Of a stretch of 64,000 nucleotides of DNA, positions 46,215 to 54,339 are shown piece by piece. How positions within the stretch are numbered: position 1 is the first letter of the stretch; the number at the start of each line of letters is the position of its first letter. The notes beneath the pieces were generated by a model. That model was given only the letters and a program-made list of their open reading frames with translations, ran no database searches and was not told the DNA's origin. This DNA comes from Exiguobacterium sp. AM39-5BH (lineage in GTDB: Bacteria; Bacillota; Bacilli; Exiguobacteriales; Exiguobacteriaceae). The position numbers were made by a program, and so were the translations under genes. The stretch spans positions 146,784-210,783 of the forward strand of contig NZ_QSGS01000006.1 of NCBI RefSeq assembly GCF_003467445.1, written 5' to 3'.

Positions 46215-46742
46215 TCAGTCATTCCGTTCAAGCCGCTTTCGCTTCACGAGGTATCCGAGATACGGGAGTCCGGTGAAGACGAGCCCGATAGCGACCAGCG
46301 TCTGGAGCACCAAGATGATGGCTTCCGCCGTCTGCGGCCAATCTAATTGCAACATGAACACAAATCCGAGTGATAGCAGTAGACAGATGAGCGCTCCCCG
46401 GCCCATCGTCCGTTCGACTTGCCCGTACTTCTCTTCGGTCGTCTGGCGATCGGTATAGAGAGGTGTCGCGTCCGGACTGCCTTTGAACACATGAATCTCA
46501 TCACCGGTCGACGTGACATGTTCCCAGCCGCTCGCGGCGAACAGCTCGAAGTAATCCTCGTCAGGCTGTTTGCGATAATCGAGACTGTAGCGTACGTCCA
46601 TCGGCTCCCCTTCGACGAGCGTATAGCCGAGCGGTGCGAACTTCTCTAAATGCCAGCCCCGGGCTGCCATCTCTCCTAGCTTTTTCATTTCTTTCTCTTC
46701 CGCGAACGCCAAGCCCCAACTCGACATATATTTCCGTTTCAT
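46215..46742 (-). CDS. DUF2812 domain membrane protein
   Basis: The 175-residue product has a soluble N-terminal DUF2812 domain (MAARGWHLEKF, VRYSLDYRKQ, YFELFAASGWEHV) and two C-terminal membrane helices (about 115-165). DUF2812 genes are commonly paired with PadR regulators, and here the start overlaps the PadR stop by 4 nt. The role is unknown; such pairs are thought to be regulated by the PadR protein in response to envelope stress or drugs, which is inference. Confidence 0.85.
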   Translation of the reverse strand: MKRKYMSSWGLAFAEEKEMKKLGEMAARGWHLEKFAPLGYTLVEGEPMDVRYSLDYRKQPDEDYFELFAASGWEHVTSTGDEIHVFKGSPDATPLYTDRQTTEEKYGQVERTMGRGALICLLLSLGFVFMLQLDWPQTAEAIILVLQTLVAIGLVFTGLPYLGYLVKRKRLERND

Positions 46743-47071
46743 CGCTGTACCTCCCCGTCTAAAATGAAGCGTGCATCATCAACGATTGTTTGCCGTCGTT
46801 TTACGTCTTCCTCCACGAGCGCGCGACCTTGCGCCGTAATCACATAGCGTTTCTGCTTGCCGTCCCCGTCAATCGGCTCAATCAGTTGCGCGTTCACGAG
46901 CTTCTTGATGATTGTGTACATCGACGCCGGACCGATTTTAATCCGTCCGTTCGTCAGCTCCTCGACGAACTGCATAATCAAATAACCGTGACGCGCCTCG
47001 GTCAAGGCGAGCAGGATATAGAGCATGCTGTCGGTCAATTCTCCGAGCTCGATCGTGTCATTGCGCGGCAT
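46739..47071 (-). CDS. PadR-family transcriptional regulator
   Basis: The 110-residue PadR winged-helix protein has the core MLYILLALTEARHGYLIMQFVEEL, recognition segment IGPASMYTIIKKLVNAQLIE and wing KQKRYVITAQGRALVEED. The start is taken as the ATG at 47071, 7 nt after AGGAGG; a frame from 47095 runs through that site. Three copies of TATATCATT upstream are candidate binding half-sites, so autoregulation together with the DUF2812 gene is likely. Confidence 0.9.
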   Translation of the reverse strand: MPRNDTIELGELTDSMLYILLALTEARHGYLIMQFVEELTNGRIKIGPASMYTIIKKLVNAQLIEPIDGDGKQKRYVITAQGRALVEEDVKRRQTIVDDARFILDGEVQR

Positions 47072-47083
47072 CCCGCCACCTCC

Positions 47084-47152
47084 TATATCATTCATTAATA
47101 TATCTTACCCTTAATATATATCGTTGAATGATATATGTCAATAAATGATATA
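47084..47152. promoter_or_regulatory. Array of TATATCATT half-sites upstream of the PadR gene
   Basis: TATATCATT occurs at 47084-47092 on the plus strand and at 47127-47135 and 47144-47152 on the minus strand. The last two are 17 bp apart, and ATATATC-GTTGAAT-GATATAT (47116-47136) forms an inverted repeat around one of them. This fits a PadR operator. Confidence 0.55.
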
Positions 47153-47158
47153 AAAAAA

Positions 47159-47182
47159 GGCGCAGACAATTTGTCTGCGGCC
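47159..47182 (-). terminator. Terminator after the tandem-HD gene
   Basis: Stem GGCGCAGACAA/TTGTCTGCGGCC followed by TTTTTTTA on the minus strand. Confidence 0.8.
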
Positions 47183-47185
47183 TCC

Positions 47186-48313
47186 TTAACTGGTGACGTA
47201 ATCTAAATCGTGCAAGATGTACGCCAAGAAGAACAACATGCTCGGGTTCTCATAACGCATCTGCACTTTACGGAGTTGCTCCCGATACGTGACCTCATAT
47301 TCGGCCCCGTTCATCTTCCGCTCCATGTTCATCTTGATGAGCGCGTCGAGCTTGTCCATCATATCGACGAGCATGCCTTCATACGTGTCATCTTTCGAAT
47401 CGGCCATATAGCGGCGGAACGCCGGCTGCATATAGTCTGGAAGGAGCGACAAGAGCGCCTCGCTCTCAGCCCGTTCGTATGCCTCGAACGCCGTCCCGGT
47501 CTCGGCGGTCGAATGCTTTACCGGTCCGAGCACGTCCCCGGTCACCCCTTCGACGAGGTCGTGACAGAGAAGTCGGGCCGTCAGTTCGGCGACATCGACG
47601 TCGACATCATACTTCTCGCGCTCCAACAAGCCGCTGAACATCCCGAGCGCGGCCGCCCGGAAGCCATGGATGGCATCGTTATCGTCAATCGTGTTGAAAC
47701 GGCCTTTCCACCGTCTGACGCTGTCCATCCGCATGACGTTCTCGATGAACGTCGCCACGTCGGTCTCCGCCTCGACTTGTTCGTAGAGCCAGCGGATCGA
47801 TTCGAGCGGATGTTCGCGCAATGCCGCTTTCATCTCCTCCAGCTTCGCGACGAAATGAGGCGAGCCGTGTCCGACTTCCCGGCGGACGAACAGCATCGCG
47901 TCGAACGAATCGATTCCATCGACGAGCCGTCCTTCGAATGAGTCGTCCTCCGCCTCGACGAGGAAACGATAAAAATGCGGCCGGAGCGACTGCGACAACA
48001 ACTCGACGAGTCCGAGACTCGCCGTCCGCTCCATCCGTTCGATATGTTCTTTGAGCGTCGGTTCTTTTTTCGTCCGGTGCATGATTGGACCGGTCTGCAC
48101 TTCGTTCATATCATGGAACAGCGCCTTGCCGAGCACGTCGAGCAAGTTGACGTCCCGTCCTTTGTTCTCTTCGTAATATGCCGCGATTAAGCTGAAGACA
48201 GCGACGCGGAAACTGTGGCTTGCCGCATTGTCATGATAATGCGGTGCATACTCGTCCCATCGTTGCACGTTCTGCATGCGTGTCATCTTGCGGATAAACG
48301 TTCCGTTATACAT
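47186..48313 (-). CDS. Tandem HD-domain protein (duplicated YfbR-like)
   Basis: The 375-residue product contains two HD phosphohydrolase domains of the YfbR/HDDC2 type (about 1-190 and 195-375). Each keeps the metal pattern: copy 1 has ASHSFRVA, ALFHDMNE and DSFDAM; copy 2 has AIHGFRAA, LLCHDLVEGVTGDVLGPVKH and DKLDAL. Single-domain relatives remove phosphate from deoxynucleoside monophosphates. Duplication in one chain is unusual; YfbR-like enzymes act as dimers, so the copies may form an internal dimer. The start overlaps the K+ channel stop by 1 nt. Confidence 0.8.
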   Translation of the reverse strand: MYNGTFIRKMTRMQNVQRWDEYAPHYHDNAASHSFRVAVFSLIAAYYEENKGRDVNLLDVLGKALFHDMNEVQTGPIMHRTKKEPTLKEHIERMERTASLGLVELLSQSLRPHFYRFLVEAEDDSFEGRLVDGIDSFDAMLFVRREVGHGSPHFVAKLEEMKAALREHPLESIRWLYEQVEAETDVATFIENVMRMDSVRRWKGRFNTIDDNDAIHGFRAAALGMFSGLLEREKYDVDVDVAELTARLLCHDLVEGVTGDVLGPVKHSTAETGTAFEAYERAESEALLSLLPDYMQPAFRRYMADSKDDTYEGMLVDMMDKLDALIKMNMERKMNGAEYEVTYREQLRKVQMRYENPSMLFFLAYILHDLDYVTS

Positions 48314-49343
48314 CAAATTCCTCCTTGGTTCAGTCGCTCCCACGAGTCATCGTGACAGACGACATACAACATATCGCTCGCCTGAAGCGGTGTATCGAGC
48401 ACCGTCGCGTAATCGAGACGGTCGTTGACGGCGATTAACGTGACGCCTTGATGCAACAAGCTTTCCGCAGCGTCCCGGATGGTCGTCCATTCCGGTTTCG
48501 GCGCGAGCGCCTGGATGTTGCCACCTGACTGTTTACTGAGCAACTGCCTGAAAATCGACGTCGTTCCTGGATGAAGCGTCGCTTTCGCCATGAGGAGCGA
48601 GACCGAGTCATTCGCGAGAATAAAATCGTCGACTCGGACGTGCTTGAATTTCGAGATGTTCCGTTCTTCACACACCTCGACGACCGTCTGCAAGTCGATG
48701 CCGCGTTCAGACGAGAGCGCTTCGACCGCTGAAGCGATGAGCAGCGACTTGCCGTCGGCGAGAAGCGTCTCCGTGATGCGGGCATCCGCAAAGATGGCGA
48801 CCCGGCGCGCTTTTAATATATTCGCTTGAAGTAAGACCGACTCGTCCGAGGCATCCCCATACACATAGTGGATACGATCGTGGTCATATGGTTCTTCTTT
48901 CAATTGGTCAATCAAGACAATCTCGGCTTTCGGCTCGTAGACGAGCACCTCATCAATGGCTTTCTTCGTTTTCGGTGACCAGCCGATATAGACGTAATGC
49001 CCTTCTCCTCGATACACTAACTTCCCCTCCCGTTTTACCGTTGAAACGTCGCACCGACTTCAACGAGTTTTCCAATCAACGCCCCGATAATCCCAATCCC
49101 GAACAAGAACAAAAAAATCCCGAGCCAACGCCCCGCGACCGACGTCGGGAAGAAATCACCATAGCCGACGGTCGTGAGGGTCGTCATCGTCCACCAAAAT
49201 GAGTCGAACATCGACGGGAACGTCTCCGGCTCGAGCACAAACCCGAGGACGGTACCCGTCAAGATGATGACGAGCGATGCCAAGACGACGTTCACAAACG
49301 ATAATTTCGATAACCCGCGCCAGACACGAAAAAAGATATGCAC
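48313..49343 (-). pseudogene. yugO: YugO/MthK-like potassium channel, frameshifted
   Basis: The corrected product is about 343 residues: two membrane helices with the selectivity filter TTVGYGD (about residue 60), then an RCK (TrkA-N) regulatory domain starting HYVYIGWSPKTKKAIDEV and a TrkA-C-like end. The frame stops after GATFQR at about 49035. Adding one G (CAA CGG GTA AAA CGG GAG) joins it to VKREGKLVYRGEGHYVYIGWS, the conserved linker of YugO channels, so the apparent two genes are one. The GTG start at 49343 follows AAAGGAGGG by 8 nt. YugO supports biofilm electrical signalling in B. subtilis. It is divergent from the polyamine-ligase operon. Confidence 0.82.
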
Positions 49344-49446
49344 AGAAAAAACCCTCCTTTTCCTATATACTAGAGACAACCTATATAATTTACGAAACCA
49401 CTTCGCGCTCAGTTCCGTATAGAAAGAAAAAAGAAAGGACGACGTC

Positions 49447-49905
49447 ATGAACTCAATCGTTTTGGAATATCGACTTTATAAAAATGAACTTTCATTCGAA
49501 CCACTCTACCATTATACATCGCTCGGCCTCGATGAAGTACTCGCCCGACGTGAATGCGAATTTTTCGTCAAGGACGGCATGACCTACAAGCAACGCTCAT
49601 CGGCGCTCGAAGGCGAACAATACTTCTTGATTTACGTCGATCGCTACACGGAAGGTCCTGTCGACAAGCACGAAACGACCGATATCAAAGTGGAGATTCG
49701 GACGCTCGATGATCGGTTCGACAATCCGATGCTCGAAGCGTATTACGTCGACCGGCATCTCGATGCGCTCGCCATGCTCGGTAGTCAGTACTTGTACGTC
49801 GCCGGCAAAGAGTATGAGCGCGACTCGGCCGAGACGGACGAAGATCGTGGCGTCTATGTCATTTACGTCACCCCAACCGGTTATACATTGGAGGAATCAA
49901 CATGA
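49447..49905 (+). CDS. Hypothetical protein, first gene of the ATP-grasp operon
   Basis: I do not recognise this 152-residue protein. It is soluble, rich in acidic and aromatic residues, has no signal peptide, and reads like an alpha/beta domain (MNSIVLEYRLYKNELSFEPL, SQYLYVAGKEYERDS). Its stop overlaps the start of the lipoprotein gene by 4 nt, which ties it to the glutathionylspermidine-synthetase-like operon. Position corresponds to small accessory genes found in the E. coli yjf operon. GAAAGGAC precedes the start weakly. Confidence 0.75.
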   Translation: MNSIVLEYRLYKNELSFEPLYHYTSLGLDEVLARRECEFFVKDGMTYKQRSSALEGEQYFLIYVDRYTEGPVDKHETTDIKVEIRTLDDRFDNPMLEAYYVDRHLDALAMLGSQYLYVAGKEYERDSAETDEDRGVYVIYVTPTGYTLEEST

Positions 49906-50267
49906 AGACAAGCAAAAAAATCTTGAGCGGTATGTCGGCCGCTGTCTTGACTGCATCGCTCGCGGCTTGTGGCACCGACGAAACAGAGCAAGCGACGTTA
50001 CCGGAAGAACCGACCGGCTACGAGTGTGATGATTGGGAATGGGATGAGGAGACCGAGTCGTATTACTGCGACGACCGACGCTCTCCTCATTTCGGAAGCT
50101 TCTTCTTGCTCGGTGCCCTCTTCAATTCGAAGAGCGCCTTGAAGAAATCTTCCGCCTATAAAACTTATCGCTCAAACGGCGGCGCCAGCAGCATCACCCC
50201 GAACAAATCAAACTCAGGTTCAAAATCCGGGCTCGGCAGCGGCTCGAGAGGCGGCTTCGGGGGATGA
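49902..50267 (+). CDS. YgiB/DUF1190-like lipoprotein
   Basis: The 121-residue protein has a lipoprotein signal with lipobox LAAC, Cys23 being the lipid site. A short acidic, Tyr/Cys-containing segment (YECDDWEWDEETESYYCDD) and a Gly/Ser-rich tail ending SRGGFGG follow. E. coli YgiB/YjfM (DUF1190) proteins share the lipid anchor and RGGFG-type tail and are also encoded beside an ATP-grasp YgiC/YjfC. It overlaps both neighbours by 4 nt. The function is unknown. Confidence 0.7.
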   Translation: MKTSKKILSGMSAAVLTASLAACGTDETEQATLPEEPTGYECDDWEWDEETESYYCDDRRSPHFGSFFLLGALFNSKSALKKSSAYKTYRSNGGASSITPNKSNSGSKSGLGSGSRGGFGG

Positions 50268-51487
50268 AGCGAGACGCCTTGTTCGGTCAAATCCCTTTCT
50301 TTTGGCCTGACTTGAACGACGAGGAATACGCTCTTTACGACTGTCTCACCATGTCCACGGACGCGGTGAGGCAGATTCGGGCGGCGACGCGTGACGTCGA
50401 TACGATTTTCCGCAAGACGAACCGGCTGTTGCGAACGCTCCCGGACGATACGCTCCGCTTGCTCGGTTATCCCGAGGCGAGCTTGCCGTTCCTTCGGGAC
50501 AAGGCGCTGCCGCAAGAGACGGTGATTGGCCGCTATGACTGGATTGTCAAAGACGGCACCATCAAATTGATGGAGTTCAATGCCGACACGCCGACGTTCA
50601 TCAAAGAACTGTTCGATGTGAACGGCTATGTGACGACAGAATTCGGACTCGATGACCCGAACGCGACGTCGACCGACGAGCTCAAGACCGAACTTCGAAA
50701 AGCCGTCATCGCGGCGTGGCAACGACTCGGCCGGGACGGGACACCGAAAATCGTCTTCACGGCCCACGATGACAACATCGAGGACAAATGGACGACGCGT
50801 TTCCTCCAAGAGACGCTCGACTTGCCGTCGGAGTTCGTCCCGCTCGACCGTTTGCTCGTCGATACGGACGGCGTGTTCACACCGTCCGGGGAGCGGATTG
50901 ACGTCTTGTATCGTCAGACGTACCCGATTGAACATCTGATCGACGACCGGGCACCCGATGGCGATTTAATCGGCATCCGCCTGCTCGAACTGAACGCGGC
51001 CAAACACGTCTCGCTCCTCAATCCGCTCTCGGCGTTTCTCATGCAGTCCAAAGGCGTCCAAGCGCTCATTTGGGAACTGTATGAGGCCGATACATATTTC
51101 GACGAAGCGGAGCGTTCCATCATCGAGACGTATTTTTTACCGACGTATCTCGAGGCCGAGCCGTTTATCGACAAGAGCGCATACGTACAAAAGCCCGCCT
51201 TCGGCCGAGAAGGCGACTCGGTCATCCTATACGACCAAGCCGGTGTCCCGTTCCATAAAGAGGCGCTCCAGACGTACGCGGACGAGACGGCGGTGTATCA
51301 ACAGTTCATCGAGCTGCCGACCCGTCTGACGAACACGGTCAACGGTCCGCTTGAGACGCACTACATGGTCGGCTGTTTTTGCTTGAACGGCCATCCGTCC
51401 GCTCTCGGTGTCCGCGCCGGCAGCATGATCACGAACAACCAGTCTTACTACTTAGCCATCGGCACAACAAAGGAGAATAACTTATGA
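50264..51487 (+). CDS. Glutathionylspermidine synthetase-like ATP-grasp ligase (YgiC/YjfC)
   Basis: The 407-residue product matches the synthetase half of glutathionylspermidine synthase: YDWIVKDGTIKLMEFNADTPT (Mg/substrate region, about 90-110), KIVFTAHDDNIED, LNAAKHVSLLNPLSAF and the ATP-grasp loop VQKPAFGREGDSVI (about 305). There is no amidase domain. Enzymes of this group ligate a peptide carboxylate to an amine. In this window gshAB and speE would supply glutathione and spermidine, so a true conjugate is possible, but YgiC/YjfC-type proteins often have other or unknown substrates. It overlaps the genes on both sides by 4 nt. Confidence 0.85.
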   Translation: MKRDALFGQIPFFWPDLNDEEYALYDCLTMSTDAVRQIRAATRDVDTIFRKTNRLLRTLPDDTLRLLGYPEASLPFLRDKALPQETVIGRYDWIVKDGTIKLMEFNADTPTFIKELFDVNGYVTTEFGLDDPNATSTDELKTELRKAVIAAWQRLGRDGTPKIVFTAHDDNIEDKWTTRFLQETLDLPSEFVPLDRLLVDTDGVFTPSGERIDVLYRQTYPIEHLIDDRAPDGDLIGIRLLELNAAKHVSLLNPLSAFLMQSKGVQALIWELYEADTYFDEAERSIIETYFLPTYLEAEPFIDKSAYVQKPAFGREGDSVILYDQAGVPFHKEALQTYADETAVYQQFIELPTRLTNTVNGPLETHYMVGCFCLNGHPSALGVRAGSMITNNQSYYLAIGTTKENNL

Positions 51488-51897
51488 CGTTCATCACGCT
51501 CGATTCCATCTTGAGCTTCCTCGCTCACCTCGGCACAGGGTTTGGCCTGATTTTAGCCGGACTCGTCGTCTTCGCCCTTACGACGAAGTATTCGGAACGT
51601 AAATTGATTAAAGAAGGTAACGTCGCCGTCGCCTTGAAACTTTGGGGGAAAGCAATCGGACTCGCCATCGTCATCTACACGGTGTGGGCGAACAGCGTTA
51701 ACTTGCTCGATGCCTTCATCTGGGGACTCGTCGGGATTCTCGCTCAAGTGCTCGCCTTCTGGACGTTTGAATACCTCCTGACGCCAGGCGTGAACTTAGA
51801 GAAAGAAGTCGAGAACGGCAACCTCGCCATCGGGATTAGCCTTTTCTCCGCCTCACTCGTCGTCGGCATCATCGTCGCCGCGAGCTTGACGTACTAA
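51484..51897 (+). CDS. DUF350 membrane protein
   Basis: The 137-residue product has four membrane helices in two repeats with the DUF350 signature: IKEGNVAVALKLWGKAIG in the first and VENGNLAIGISLFSASLVVG in the second. DUF350 proteins (YjfL) are found with YgiC/YjfC-type ligases in diverse bacteria, suggesting a membrane-associated system. The start overlaps the ligase stop by 4 nt. A terminator hairpin follows. Confidence 0.88.
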   Translation: MTFITLDSILSFLAHLGTGFGLILAGLVVFALTTKYSERKLIKEGNVAVALKLWGKAIGLAIVIYTVWANSVNLLDAFIWGLVGILAQVLAFWTFEYLLTPGVNLEKEVENGNLAIGISLFSASLVVGIIVAASLTY

Positions 51898-51900
51898 TCA

Positions 51901-51944
51901 AACAGCCCATGCGCTCAGGATTGAGGCATGGGCTGTTGCTATAA
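51901..51944 (+). terminator. Terminator after the DUF350 gene
   Basis: Stem ACAGCCCATGC/GCATGGGCTGT follows the stop codon. The T-run is poor, so it may be partial. Confidence 0.55.
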
Positions 51945-51956
51945 AGGAGGGACGAA

Positions 51957-52505
51957 ATGTCTGCACGTGGATTTTTAATCTTGCTACTGGGAATGCTCAC
52001 CGTCATCACCATTTCCGTGACCGCCGGAATCCAATCGTATAACGATGTACATGAAAAGCAAGCATCCGAACAGGTACAACAAGAATTGAACGACCAGATG
52101 ACTGCCCAAGGGTGGTCTGCTTACGAATACCATAAATTAGAAGGATCGACCGTCACGCTATTCACGAACGCAGACGACACGATTCTCGGTCTAGGCATCA
52201 TGAAAACGAACGGTGAGTTTAGTAGCTCGACACGTGACACAATTGAAGAAACACCATTCGACTGGGCTCATCTTGGCAATGGAACAGACGAATACCTTGG
52301 GGTTCGGTTGAACAATCAACCCGAAGACGTCGTGTACTTGCGGTTACAGAATTCCGATTGGAGTAAAACCTACATGGTCAACAATCCTCAAGACGAAGGA
52401 TATATAAGGACTTACTTGATTACTCTAGAGAAGACGCTACTTGGCGACTGGACACTCGAAACGCTCGACCGTGAAAAAAATGTGCTTCATTCTGAACAAT
52501 TATAA
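51957..52505 (+). CDS. Hypothetical single-pass membrane protein
   Basis: The 182-residue product has an N-terminal membrane anchor or signal (residues 5-28, GFLILLLGMLTVITISVTAG) and an extracytoplasmic domain of about 150 residues without a family I recognise. It has no Cys lipobox. GGAGG precedes the start. Its base composition looks lower in GC than its neighbours, which could point to different ancestry but is a weak sign. Confidence 0.7.
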   Translation: MSARGFLILLLGMLTVITISVTAGIQSYNDVHEKQASEQVQQELNDQMTAQGWSAYEYHKLEGSTVTLFTNADDTILGLGIMKTNGEFSSSTRDTIEETPFDWAHLGNGTDEYLGVRLNNQPEDVVYLRLQNSDWSKTYMVNNPQDEGYIRTYLITLEKTLLGDWTLETLDREKNVLHSEQL

Positions 52506-52506
52506 A

Positions 52507-52564
52507 AACCGCAAACCGATGACCGGTCTGCGGTGATGTGACGACTGTTTTTGCAGTCGTCTTT
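52507..52564. terminator. Paired terminators between the hypothetical gene and hmp
   Basis: Two hairpins stand in series. CCGCAAACCG/CGGTCTGCGG (52509-52533) has a T-run on the minus strand for hmp. ACGACTG/CAGTCGT (52541-52560) is followed by CTTTTCTT on the plus strand. Confidence 0.8.
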
Positions 52565-52566
52565 TC

Positions 52567-53667
52567 TTATGCTTTGGCGAGTACGGCCGATGGACCGAAG
52601 AACTCGTAACGGGCTTGTGGAATCGTTTGGACGACCGTCTCCATCATCGCGGTCGGGCCACACGTGTAGACGTCGTGTCCGTCGACATCGAGTGCTTCGA
52701 GTTGTTTTGCACTCATGCAACCTGATACGTCATCGACGTGTGTGATGAGCTGGAGACCAGCGTTCACAAGTTCATCGAGCTCTTCACCGAGCGGACGGAG
52801 GTTCGTGCTACGGACCGCGTGCAATAACGTGACTGAACGCCCTTGGCCGAGTGCCGTTTTCGCCATGTTGAAGAGCGGTGTGATGCCGATTCCGCCGGCG
52901 ACGAGTGTGAGCGGACGATTTGTCTCTTCGAGGACAAATTCGCCAGCTGGGGCACTCACTGGAATTTCCGTGCCGACCGTCTGCTCATGGAGCCAGTTTG
53001 AGACGAGACCTTCCGCCTTCGGAGCGATCCAGTAGCCGTCTTCTGTCGTCTCGACGACGCTATATTGACGATGGTGCAAGATGTCTTCCCCAGCGATACG
53101 GGCTTGGACCGAGATGTATTGACCTGGGATGGCCGTCCCGACGACACCATCGTTCGCTTTGATCCGGAATCGTTTCACTTCCGGCGTGTCTTCGATCACT
53201 TCAGCGACCGTGAACGGTTTGAAACCGATCCATGGCGCATCGGCATACATCTGTTTCTCGAGTGAGATGAAGACGTCGGCGATGACACCATATGCTTTCG
53301 CCCACGCGTCAATGATGTCCGGCGTGGCTGCTTCACCGAGCACGTCTTGAATCGCGCCAAGTAAGTTCTCGCCGACAATCGGATAATGTTCCGGACGGAT
53401 GTTCAAGCTCTTATGTTTATGAAGCGCCGGTTGGATGGCTGGAAGAATCGCTTCGAGACGATCGATATGGACGGCTGCCGCGTAGACAGCGTTGGCGAGC
53501 GCCTCTGGCTGACGACCGCGTTTTTGGTTCGTATGGTTGAAGAAGTGGCGAACTTCTGGGTTGTTTTCGAACATGCGCTTATAGAAGTGACTCGTGATGG
53601 CAACGCCGTGGTCTTTCAAGACCGGTGCGGTTGCTTTGACGATATCCATGGTTTGTTGATCTAACAT
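52567..53667 (-). CDS. hmp: Flavohaemoglobin (nitric oxide dioxygenase)
   Basis: The 366-residue enzyme oxidises NO to nitrate using O2 and NAD(P)H. It has a globin domain (1-140) with proximal His85 in LHKHKSLNI, a ferredoxin-reductase FAD domain (about 150-250, HHRQYSVV) and an NAD domain (LVAGGIGITPLFNM and TCGPTAMMETV). It is about 30 residues shorter than E. coli Hmp but complete in motifs. It is divergent from an NsrR-type gene, the known repressor of hmp in Bacillus, with a palindrome over its promoter. Confidence 0.95.
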   Translation of the reverse strand: MLDQQTMDIVKATAPVLKDHGVAITSHFYKRMFENNPEVRHFFNHTNQKRGRQPEALANAVYAAAVHIDRLEAILPAIQPALHKHKSLNIRPEHYPIVGENLLGAIQDVLGEAATPDIIDAWAKAYGVIADVFISLEKQMYADAPWIGFKPFTVAEVIEDTPEVKRFRIKANDGVVGTAIPGQYISVQARIAGEDILHHRQYSVVETTEDGYWIAPKAEGLVSNWLHEQTVGTEIPVSAPAGEFVLEETNRPLTLVAGGIGITPLFNMAKTALGQGRSVTLLHAVRSTNLRPLGEELDELVNAGLQLITHVDDVSGCMSAKQLEALDVDGHDVYTCGPTAMMETVVQTIPQARYEFFGPSAVLAKA

Positions 53668-53726
53668 ATTGTTTCCCCCTTTTTGAAAGTACACGTCCAT
53701 TATGTGAGGTAAGTCACTTCAAAAGC

Positions 53727-53756
53727 AATATATAAAATACTTGTTTAGACACAAGT
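53727..53756. promoter_or_regulatory. hmp promoter and overlapping operator palindrome
   Basis: On the minus strand TTGTGT (-35, 53749-53754) and TATATT (-10, 53727-53732) are 16 bp apart. A perfect inverted repeat ACTTGT-TTAGAC-ACAAGT (53739-53756) covers the -35 and part of the spacer. The AT-rich AAGTATTTTATATATT beside it recalls NsrR half-sites. Which of the two NsrR binds is not decided. Confidence 0.6.
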
Positions 53757-53857
53757 TCAAATTTCCGCCTTGAATCCGCCACGCTTTTTTCACATCTTCC
53801 ATCGTCGCGCTTTCGTCAGATGTCTTGTACAATGAACGGATGAAGAGGTGAAACATC

Positions 53858-54298
53858 ATGCGGCTCACGCAAACGTGCGATTACGCACTCCGAACACTCA
53901 TGTATAGCGCCACGTTCTCCCATCGTCTCGTGACGATTCAAGAAGTGGCGGATCAATATCAGATTTCAAAGAACCACGTTATGAAAGTCGTCTATGAGCT
54001 CGGCAAGCACGGTTATCTCGAATCGGTGCGTGGCCGTGGCGGCGGTTTCCGACTCGCTCGACCGATGGAGGACATCAACGTCGGCGACGTCGTCCGGACG
54101 ATGGAACCGTTCGAGCTCGTCGAATGTTTCGGCGAGGGACGATGTGTCATCGCGCCCGCATGCGATTTGCGGAGCGTCTTGAACGAGGCGATGCTCGCCT
54201 TCCTGCACGTGCTCGACCGCTACACAATCGCCGACCTCGTCGCCAACCGGACGAACGAACTCGCCATGTTGCTAGGCATACAAAACCCGACAGACTGA
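53858..54298 (+). CDS. nsrR: Rrf2-family regulator, NsrR type
   Basis: The 146-residue Rrf2 winged-helix protein has the NsrR-like recognition region (IQEVADQYQISKNHVMKVVYELGKHG) and three cysteines, Cys90, Cys96 and Cys102 (CFGEGRCVIAPAC), that can hold an NO-sensitive Fe-S cluster. Start MRLTQTCDYALRTLMY is typical. It is divergent from hmp, the classical NsrR target. The terminator overlaps its last codons. Confidence 0.93.
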   Translation: MRLTQTCDYALRTLMYSATFSHRLVTIQEVADQYQISKNHVMKVVYELGKHGYLESVRGRGGGFRLARPMEDINVGDVVRTMEPFELVECFGEGRCVIAPACDLRSVLNEAMLAFLHVLDRYTIADLVANRTNELAMLLGIQNPTD

Positions 54299-54316
54299 AT
54301 AGTCCGTCGGGTTTTG
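54281..54316 (+). terminator. nsrR terminator overlapping the coding end
   Basis: Long stem CAAAACCCGACAGACT/AGTCCGTCGGGTTTTG. The 5' arm encodes the last residues (QNPTD) of NsrR. A T-run is embedded in the 3' arm. Confidence 0.75.
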
Positions 54317-54339
54317 TATGTCGGTATGATGTTTGCATG

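Noticed and set aside
48313..49017. Separate RCK (TrkA-type) subunit gene with its own GTG start
   Set aside because: The upstream linker motif continues in this frame and joins the pore part when one G is added, so one channel gene is the better reading.
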